Source: Leguminivora glycinivorella (taxonomy: Eukaryota; Arthropoda; Insecta; Lepidoptera; Tortricidae). From it: a stretch of 64,000 nucleotides of DNA. The notes under the pieces are model-generated. The model made no database searches. It was not told the DNA's origin and saw nothing but the letters and a program-made list of their open reading frames with translations. Positions 56,801 to 64,000 of this stretch are shown in pieces. Both the position numbers and the translations under genes were made by a program. Positions within the stretch are counted from its first letter, which is position 1. Each line of letters opens with the position of its first letter. The stretch spans positions 26,601,085 to 26,665,084 of the forward strand of contig NC_062975.1 in NCBI RefSeq assembly GCF_023078275.1. The letters are read 5' to 3'.

Positions 56801-58729
56801 AGCCAAGATGTACTAAACTTTTCCATTAAAAATGATCATTCTGATAAAATAGTTACAAAAAGAAAAATCTTATCTGAAACGTTCCAAGTCTTTGATCCAT
56901 TAGGACTCTTAAGTCTATGCACAGTTAAAGCTAAAATATTAATTCAAACCTTATGGAAAGAAGGCAAAGCTTGGGACGAGCCAGTGTCTCCTGAAATACA
57001 GCATATCTGGTCAAAATTCATTAAAAACTTACATCACATTAAATCACTTAGCATACCTAGATATGTATTATGTGAGGCAACCTGCACAATAGAGTTACAC
57101 TGCTTTTCTGACGCTGCGGAGACTGCATATGCAGCCTGCATTTATGTTAAATCTATTTCTGAATCCGGTGAACAGAAAGTACATTTGCTGTGTGCGAGGG
57201 ACAGAATTGCTCCAATCCGTCGCACATCTATTCCTAGACTTGAATTGGCCGGGTGCTTGTTAGCAGCCCAAACATATGCAGCCGTAGTACGAGCCTGGAG
57301 ACGTCCTGTCTCTCGCACAATATTCTGGACTGACTCTAGCTGCTGCTTGGCTTGGCTAAAAACAGACAGATCAAAGCTTAAAACTTTTGTGGCCAACAGG
57401 GTAGCAGCTATAGACAGCCTTGCTCCCGGAGCCACCTGGAGACATGTACCTACAAAACAAAATCCAAGTGATCTTGCAACTCGTGGTGTGGATCCACAAC
57501 ATGTCGCAGGGACAGCTCTGTGGTGGGAAGGCCCCGAGTTTCTATTAAAGCCTGAGAATGAATGGCCAGAATTAAACGCTGTAGATCCGGAGGTCTTACC
57601 TGAAACTAAAGTAACATCAATGCTCACTACTAACACAGAAACCTCATCTATTATAGATTTTGACAGATTTTCAAAATACACAGAACTACAACGTACTATG
57701 GCCTATGTGCGTCGTTTCATAAATAACTGTAAGCCCCGTGGGCCTAAATTAACTGGTGCACTTTCAGCACAGGAGCTTACAGACGCATTTAACACTCCAA
57801 TTAAACTTGCACAGCAGGAGTCATTCTCTGCAGAGCTTGAAACGCTTCGCAAAGGTCACAGGTTGAGTCCCAAGTCACACATACTAACCCTGGCCCCGTT
57901 CATCGACTCTCAAGGCCTCTTGAGAGTAGGCGGGAGGCTGGATGCTTCAGATTGTACTTACGATCAGAAGCATCCAATGTTGTTACGTGCTAAACACACA
58001 CTAACTAAACTCATCTTTACACATGAACATGTACGTCTCTTACATGCCGGGCCACAGTCATTGCTAGCCTCAGTACGAGACGAGATATGGCCGATCGGAG
58101 GCAGGAATTTGGCACGAAGCACGGCCCACAATTGTGTCACCTGTAAACGTATCGCTGGCCAAACTTTAAAAAATATAATGGGAAATTTACCAGCGCAACG
58201 AATTAAGGCTGATTTTCCATTCACGTCAACAGCTGTAGACATGGCAGGGCCCTATTTAATAACAGATCGCCGGGGGCGTGGATGCAAAATCACCAAATGT
58301 TACTTGTGTCTGTTTATATGCTTAAGATATAAATGTGTTCATATAGAAGCTGTGAGCGACTTATCTAAAGATGCATTTGTGCTAGCTCTACGCAGGTTTA
58401 TCGCTAGGCGCGGCAGACCTGCGGAATTGTTTTGCGATAATGGCAGAAACTTTGTAGCTGCAGCTAAAGAAATTAATGATTTTTTTAAGTTATATAAAAG
58501 TGACTTGTCTGAATTTGCAGCTGGTCAAGGAATTAAATTTAAATTCGCACCAGCTTACGCGCCAAATTTCAACGGATACGTCGAGGCCGGTATAAGGAGC
58601 GCCAAATTTCATCTTAAAAGAGTTTTGGGTAACACCCATCTCACCTTTGAAGAAATTGCATCCCTTTTTAGCCAAGTGGAGGCAATATTAAACAGTAGGC
58701 CTCTCTGTCCACTCTCTCCCTCCCCTTAG
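53867..58729 (+). pseudogene. BEL/Pao Gag-Pol polyprotein (frame-broken near the C-terminus)
   Basis: 1620 codons from ATG 53867. The N-terminal coiled-coil-like region (1-110) is followed by the DUF1759-type gag region (about 140-310). Cys/His knuckles lie at about 354-420 (CIVCHGDHRVYDC, CHVCLRPDHETRQC, CRVCKRRH). Protease follows at about 497, reading DSCSQ where most relatives have D-S/T-G. RT carries LSGDIEKQYRQI and the YCDD box at about 908. RNase H/A17 starts at about 1079 (SDAAE) and includes RLELAGCLLAAQ. Integrase has its zinc finger from about 1386, then the triad VDMAGP (1456), CDNGRNF (1523) and the Glu of GYVEAGIRS (about 1571). The frame ends at TAG 58727-58729; coding resumes at once in another frame. 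Confidence 0.9.
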
Positions 58730-58731
58730 AC

Positions 58732-59127
58732 TTTACACCCCTTACTCCCGGGCACTTTCTCATTTTTAGGCCGCTCACGTCGCTGCCGGGCCCGCCGCTC
58801 GACGACCGCAACCCGCACCGCCTGGACCGCTACCTGAGGCTGGAGCAGCTACGGCAACACTTCTGGAAGCGCTGGTCGGCCGAGTACGTGTCTCTACAGC
58901 AGCAACGCTACAAATGGCGCGAGAGGCAACGTGACCTACAACTGGGAGAAGTAGTACTCATCAAGGAGGAGGGCTTACCGCCGTTGCTCTGGCGCATGGG
59001 CAGAGTCGTCAAACTATACCACGGGAAGGATGGCGTACCTCGCGTGGCAGACATCAATACCGCTAGAGGGGTGATCAAGCGTGCGCTGAACAGAATATGC
59101 CCGCTCTCGTCACAACAAGAATCCTGA
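58732..59127 (+). pseudogene. BEL/Pao Pol C-terminal tail (DUF5641-like), out of frame
   Basis: Continues the polyprotein after the break at about 58720-58730: TPLTPGHFLIFRPLTSLPG, then LDRYLRLEQLRQHFWKRW, the LGEVVLIKEEG...WRMGRVVKLYHGKDG block, and ends at TGA 59125-59127. This is the short domain after the integrase core in BEL/Pao elements, which may contact chromatin or DNA. One single-base shift separates it from the main frame. Its GC content is markedly higher than that of the preceding 4.8 kb. Confidence 0.82.
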
Positions 59128-59155
59128 AAGAGAGTCTTTCAGCGCCCCGGAGTAT

Positions 59156-59454
59156 GTTAACGCCCTGACTGGCAACACAGACAGGATAGCCAACCTCCGG
59201 TCACCCCGCTGATCCAATGAGCAGCGGCCAGAGCCTCGAGCTGCCGGACCAATAGGAATGAAGACTGAAGCGCCGCGGTTTTCCCCCGTCGCGACACTAT
59301 AAAAGCACGGTGCGCGGCACCAGCGTCCCTTTTTTACTAATCGAAAACTCTCTCTGTCGCGTGTCCTAGACAAAACCTGTAATTTAAAATCCATTAAAAG
59401 AAATGGTAATATTTTATACTGTTTTATTTAAACAATTGAGTTCAGGCTCAAACA
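59156..59454 (+). repeat. 3' LTR of the BEL/Pao element
   Basis: 299 bp from TGTTAACGCC to CTCAAACA, preceded by the purine-containing CCCCGGAGTA. TATAAAA is at 59298-59304. It overlaps the expected end of pol closely, as usual in the family. Confidence 0.8.
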
Positions 59455-61997
59455 CCTGTTATAAAAGTGGTCCTGAAACATGAGCTGTTTCATGTGCTCT
59501 GCCCATTTCTTTTGGGAATATAAACTTATATTTTTATTTTTCTAATGAGAAAAATATAGATACAATCGAATCAAATCTTAGTACATAGTACACATAAACT
59601 AGAAGCATTTTAAGTAATGATTCTTCCGTGTACGTACATACTGTACATATTTAATGTGTCTCGATTGACTGCAAAGCAAAGATGTAAACGTGGCTGGGTA
59701 CTGCCACTGAGGTATGATGCGATACGACTAACTTGTTTATGTTATAATAGTCAGTTGGTGTGTCTTCAATACAAACAAAATGTGCATTAGACTACCATCA
59801 TCAAATAAATCACCGAGAATCATGTACGACACCTGATACCTTTCAAGCAACCATACACGTGCCCAACTAACTGGTGAAAGGTAAAAGGTGGTTGAAAGGT
59901 AACAAGAAGTCAAATTATTAGCAGAGAACACTGAACAAAATTCACGAGATATTATTATTATATCTATGTTGTTTACAATTACTACAATGTGTTCTAAAAT
60001 TTCTGACTCTGTGCTAGTTACGCAATGTTGTGTTTCTACTGGAAAGTAAGGGTACCAGAGCTCATGAAGTATGCAATGTCACAGAAGAAACGACATAGAT
60101 GTTCAAAATATAGTTTATTTTGTCGTTTTAAGGTTTTTTTCAGATTAAGTTTTTTTATTCATATGTACATAACTTGCCAAAAATAGAATATGACAACATT
60201 CTCGCCTAATAAATGTTTTTAAACGTGGTTTTAACAAATAAATATGACACTCGTGTGTTATTGTTATATTACAAGTATTTTAAAATAAATGAACGTTTAT
60301 TATTGAAAAGAATTAGTAAAAAATGTGCAGTTGTAACGCAGCCTGGCGCGGTTATTTAGGAACGCGATAAAAATGAAACAAAAGTTCGGGAGGGGCTGTA
60401 AAAATTATAAAATTAATAATTCGCGGGCGAACGCGAGCGTTTATTAAATTTCCCAAAAGAAAATTTAATTAAGAGCGTTTTTCTTTTTATTTCACACCCC
60501 GGATTTCATTATTGGCGGCGCGAAAGGGTTAGTTCGCGAGTTGGGAACGGATAGAGCACACATTTTTATAAGACTATTTAATTTTATATTCACGTCCAAC
60601 AAATCGCCTTATTCAAAATGATTGAATAGAATGTGGCTGTGCACATATGAATTCAAATTGTATCTAAGTACCTAACCTATTAAATTAAAATGAAACAAAT
60701 GAAAATATTTACTTTTTATCAACCAAGCAATATAATATGTATACACATGTATATGTTATTTACTTGTAGATAATATTGTAATATATAAGTTTACTTATGA
60801 TATTAATTAATAAATAAATATATTCATATTAAAAATAAGCTAAATTGAAATTTATGAAATTGTATGCCATTCTAGAATTTATATGATGTCATGTTATACC
60901 GTATTAGGTAATAAAATAAGCCACGGTTATTCAAAGTGTAAGTTCTCATTTTCTGATCAATTTATCTTCGCGAGGCACCTCTGTTTCTTCCTAGTAACAC
61001 AAGCACAGTGAACGTGTAAAAAGCGGGAAGTGAAAATATAAAAGTGCGGCCTCGCGCAGATTTACGGACCTCTTAATAAGCGCTCATGAAACCCCTTCGA
61101 GGGACATTTGTGCTAAACATCTTTCAAGACTTCTGTATTTATGATGGCATTATGAGACGTAATCATCCCTTTTTTAATTTACAAAAAAAAACTTACTAGA
61201 CAAGTAGGCATATATAACATAAGTTACTTTTACTTAGACTATACGCTTTTTAGCTCCCTGTTTCGTTTTGACCAGATAGTGTGTACCTATTTATGGCACC
61301 CTTGACTGGCAGTTTGTTTGACATATATATTTATCATTTGACGTACAGTAGCGTAAAAAAGTCTATCATACTGGTTATAATATATCGAAAACAATAAGTC
61401 GAAAATTCTTAAAATTTGAATTCCATATCAAGTTAGCAAATATGGGATCATCATTACAAAAGATTACAAGTATGTATTTGAATACTTACGAATCTTAGGA
61501 TTCACTGCACCCGGCCCGTGGGCAGCCACGAGAGCCTGATGCGGATTAGAGACTTTTACACACACCGATCGTGTATGTTACTAATATTGGACTTCTTATT
61601 ATTATAAAAACCCAAAATAGCGAATCCTAACAATATAATATAGACGGAAAAATGTAACAATTGTTGACATAAAAGTCCGCTTCAAATAAATATTTATTGT
61701 TTATCAAAGGGGTCAATTTTTTTTCGATAAAACACCGGGATTGATTCCAACAGGCGTCAAACCGCCAAAATGAGCAAAAACACGATAGTTTCACGTTTAC
61801 AATTAACGCGGAAAAAAACAACACGTGTAATTTTAGGTTTTGTCAGTATTTGTCTGTCGGTCGACTAAATACTTTTTTACATCCTCTACCTATTTCATTT
61901 TTTGCATATTATACTTGGTTGAATGTTTTATTATCCGTTTTGTTGGAAGCACATTAATTCAATGTAGTTCAAAAATACAATGTTGTTAACTACACCA
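59455..61997. other. no gene seen; possible conserved non-coding block
   Basis: AT-rich. At about 60335-60560 CG-containing motifs alternate with AT-rich homeodomain-type cores (TTTATTAAAT, TTTAATTAAG), and at about 60985-61110 there is a second complex stretch. Both look less random than their surroundings but are non-coding. Confidence 0.3.
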
Positions 61998-62575
61998 TTT
62001 TTTAGGGTTCCGTAGTCAACTAGGAACCCTTATAGTTTCGCCATGTCTGTCTGTCCGTCCGTCCGTCCGTCCGTCCGTCCGTCCGTCCGTCCGTCCGTCC
62101 GTCCGCGGATAATCTCAGTAACTGTAAGCACTAGAAAGCTGAAATTTGGTACCAATATGTATATCAATCACGCCAACAAAGTGCAAAAATAAAAAATGGA
62201 AAAAATGTTTTATTAGGGTACCCCCCCTACATGTAAAGTGGGGGCGGATATTTTTTTTCATTCCAACCGCAACGTGTGATATATTGTTGGATAGGTATTT
62301 AAAAATGAAGACGGGTTTACTAAGATCGTTTTTTAATAATATCAATATTTTCGGAAATAATCGCTTCTAAAGGAAAAAAAAGTGCGTCCCCCCCCTCTAA
62401 CTTTTGAACCCTATGTTCAAAAAATATGAAAAAAATCACAATAGTAGATCTTTATAAAAACTTTCTAGGAAAGTTATTTTGAACTTGATAGGTTCAGTAG
62501 TTTTTGAGAAAAATACGGAAAACTACGGAACCCTACACTGAGCGTGGCCCGACACGCTCTTGGCCGGTTTTTTTT
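61998..62575 (+). mobile_element. (GTCC)n-containing MITE, copy 3
   Basis: Same family and orientation as 31746-32317 and 39165-39728. The GTCC tract has 13 units (62053-62104). It ends in the hairpin and GGCCGGTTTTT. Confidence 0.85.
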
Positions 62576-62942
62576 TAATATTGTTGTGAGCCTATTTAAA
62601 TGAAGAATATAGGTTTTGAATTTGAGTACAAAAACAAGAAAAAATACTAACATCTTAACAAGGATTTGCTGCCAAGTGCACGTACATAATTTTAATATCC
62701 TGAATTAATCCATAATTTATCCATAATTTTGGTGTAGTCAGATGTTGAAAACAATTAACTGATAACAAAGCCGCGGTTAACTGTAAAGTAAAGTAAAGTA
62801 AAGTAAAATTTATTCATTGTTAACTGTGTACATAAGATGGTATGATATACAGGAAATTCGGTATCAACAGTTGCCCATTTCGAGCGTACAATATTCTTAA
62901 AAAACTACTGACTATATTAGCTTACTGGCTAACTTATAATTA

Positions 62943-63401
62943 TTACCCGGGATATTTCAGAAAAAACTCATTTAGGTCGTAGAAAACATTTTCTATCAAC
63001 CAATTTTTTAACTTAAGCTTATATCTATTACCCTTCAACATCTTTATCTCAATTGGTAAGGCGTTAAAAACACGTATTGCAGTATTGTATGCGCATCTAT
63101 AGTACAATGCGTTATTTGATTTTGGACACACGAGATTAAATTTATACTGCTCTCTGAGATTGTCTCTGCGTGACGATTTTTTCCTAAAATAATCATTGTT
63201 GTTCTTTATAAACAGACAAAGTTCTAAAATGTATATCCCAGTAAGTGTAAGATAACGCTTTTCTTTAAATATCCCACGCAAAGATTGCTCAGTATGCATG
63301 CGATATATTGTGCGCAAGCATCGTTTCTGGAGAATGAATGTACTTTGGATGTCCACCGAATTTCCCCAGAAAATAACACCGTATGTTAGCAGTGGAAACA
63401 C
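62943..63401 (-). pseudogene. LINE reverse transcriptase, C-terminal part
   Basis: 152 codons: FPLLTYGVIFWGNS, then LQKRCLRTIYRMH, and a Lys/Asn-rich tail ending YDLNEFFLKYPG. This is the segment after the RT palm and thumb in insect LINE ORF2. It continues the upstream frame (63386-64000) after a single-base shift next to a T-run around 63416. Confidence 0.85.
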
Positions 63402-64000
63402 ACTTCCGTAATAAAACTTTTTCCGACATCCTCAGAGCAAGTAGCTGAAAGTATTGATAGTGCATAACACTTACTAGATATAATCTTATTTATTTTAGCA
63501 ATATGTTCCTTCCAGTTTAAGAAAGTATCTATTGTGATCCCAAGAAATGGTATACTATTTACTTCTTCAATCAATGTGCCACTTTCTGCAACATTCAAGC
63601 ACAGAGAGGGTGTTTTATAGTTTCTGAAACTAATAAGTTTTGTTTTGGTTAAATTTACTTTTAGATTTAGAGTTTTAAGCCAGTTAACCACTTTGTGGAG
63701 GGTGTTATTAATATTTTGTTCTAATTCCCAAGTGTTTGACTTATCACCCGAAAACAGTATTGTTGCGTCGTCAGCAAACAAAATACATAATTCATTGACA
63801 ATTTCTGGAAGCTCATTAATATAAATCAGGAACAACGTAGGCCCTAAAACACTCCCCTGAGGTACCCCGACTTTAATAGTTTCAAAGGCTGACTGTGTGC
63901 TGATCAAAGTTTTCTGCTCCTTGTCATAACTAACAACCTCTGTTGATTGCTGCCTATTCGTCAGGTAACTTTCAAATAGTTTCAGAGCATGTCCCCTTAT
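63386..64000 (-). pseudogene. LINE reverse transcriptase, palm region, open to the window edge
   Basis: Open from the window edge (IRGHALKLFESYLTNRQQ at 64000-63945) through GVPQGSVLGPTLFLIYINEL and the catalytic FADD box (at about 63770) to IPFLGITIDTFLNWKEH. It then runs out of frame at 63386-63388. The first catalytic Asp lies outside the window. Apart from the one frame break the sequence looks functional, so the copy is probably recent or the break is an assembly error. Confidence 0.85.

Larger units (their letters stand above)
52401..59454 (+). mobile_element. BEL/Pao LTR retrotransposon
   Basis: Contains a single long Gag-Pol frame in BEL/Pao order: retropepsin-like protease, RT, RNase H within the A17 region, integrase, and a DUF5641-like tail. 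A 3' LTR is present (59156-59454) and a matching partial LTR lies at 52401-52624. A primer-binding site TGGCGACCG follows the 5' LTR. The leader before Gag is unusually long (about 1.2 kb), because a 144-bp inverted repeat arm and other sequence lie within it. No target duplication can be seen at the rearranged left end. No env-like ORF. Confidence 0.9.
62786..64000 (-). mobile_element. CR1/Jockey-type LINE, continuing beyond the window
   Basis: Minus-strand LINE with a (TTTAC)n 3' tail at 62788-62807, a third tail unit different from the two other LINEs. RT coding runs from 62943 to the window edge in two frames. The left part of the element (its 5' end) lies outside. Confidence 0.88.

Noticed and set aside
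57142..57681. 179-codon minus-strand frame opposite the BEL RNase H region
   Set aside because: Antisense shadow of the polyprotein; no domain or motif.
61627..61824. Minus-strand frame as a small secreted protein
   Set aside because: Hydrophobic residues come from AT-rich codons; there is no consistent signal peptide or homology that I recognise.

Overview
The window looks like gene-poor, AT-rich nuclear DNA of a moth or butterfly (Lepidoptera). The evidence is the repeat content: a mariner whose ends read TTGGGTTGGTAAG, MITEs carrying (GTCC)n, short Helitrons that start TC and end GCAAAAGCTAG, many 5'-truncated RTE LINEs, a tRNA-derived SINE, and CsRn1-clade and BEL/Pao LTR retrotransposons. 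No conserved host protein-coding gene is recognisable. The unique DNA is best read as intergenic or intronic sequence with a few GC/CpG-rich patches that could be regulatory, one of which (10691-10914) ends in a splice-donor consensus.

Layout. 1-13.5 kb: an RTE remnant split by an insertion, a long CR1/Jockey-type LINE (2357-4640, minus), a Helitron nested in a small MITE (8404-8713), a truncated SINE and a hairpin MITE. 13.5-18.3 kb: a very young Ty3/Gypsy element of the CsRn1 clade, with LTRs that read identical and TGTG target duplications, but two frame breaks in pol. 18.3-22 kb: an RTE copy, a compact 53-bp direct repeat / 37-bp inverted repeat structure, and a second LINE. 22.05-27.03 kb: a nested nest, described below. 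27-52 kb: hairpin MITEs, SINE and RTE copies with target duplications, three (GTCC)n MITEs (the third is at 62 kb), a triplicated stem-loop repeat (49585-49835) and a copia integrase scrap. 52.2-59.5 kb: a BEL/Pao element with a 1620-codon Gag-Pol frame, a frameshifted C-terminus and a rearranged 5' end bounded by a perfect 144-bp inverted repeat. 62.8-64 kb: a third LINE running off the window.

The most interesting region is 22051-27034. Imperfect 50-bp terminal inverted repeats and repeated CAAGTNAGTC-type motifs near the left end outline an unrecognised DNA transposon. Inside it is a split two-exon ORF of about 80 codons. Exon 1 is interrupted by a SINE (10-bp target duplication), the intron by a small MITE, and exon 2 by a mariner that is itself interrupted by a second, oppositely oriented mariner of the same family. 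Removing the insertions gives one continuous frame across a consensus donor and acceptor.

Several reading-frame breaks in otherwise young elements lie at or next to short homopolymers, so assembly indels should be excluded before calling these elements dead.
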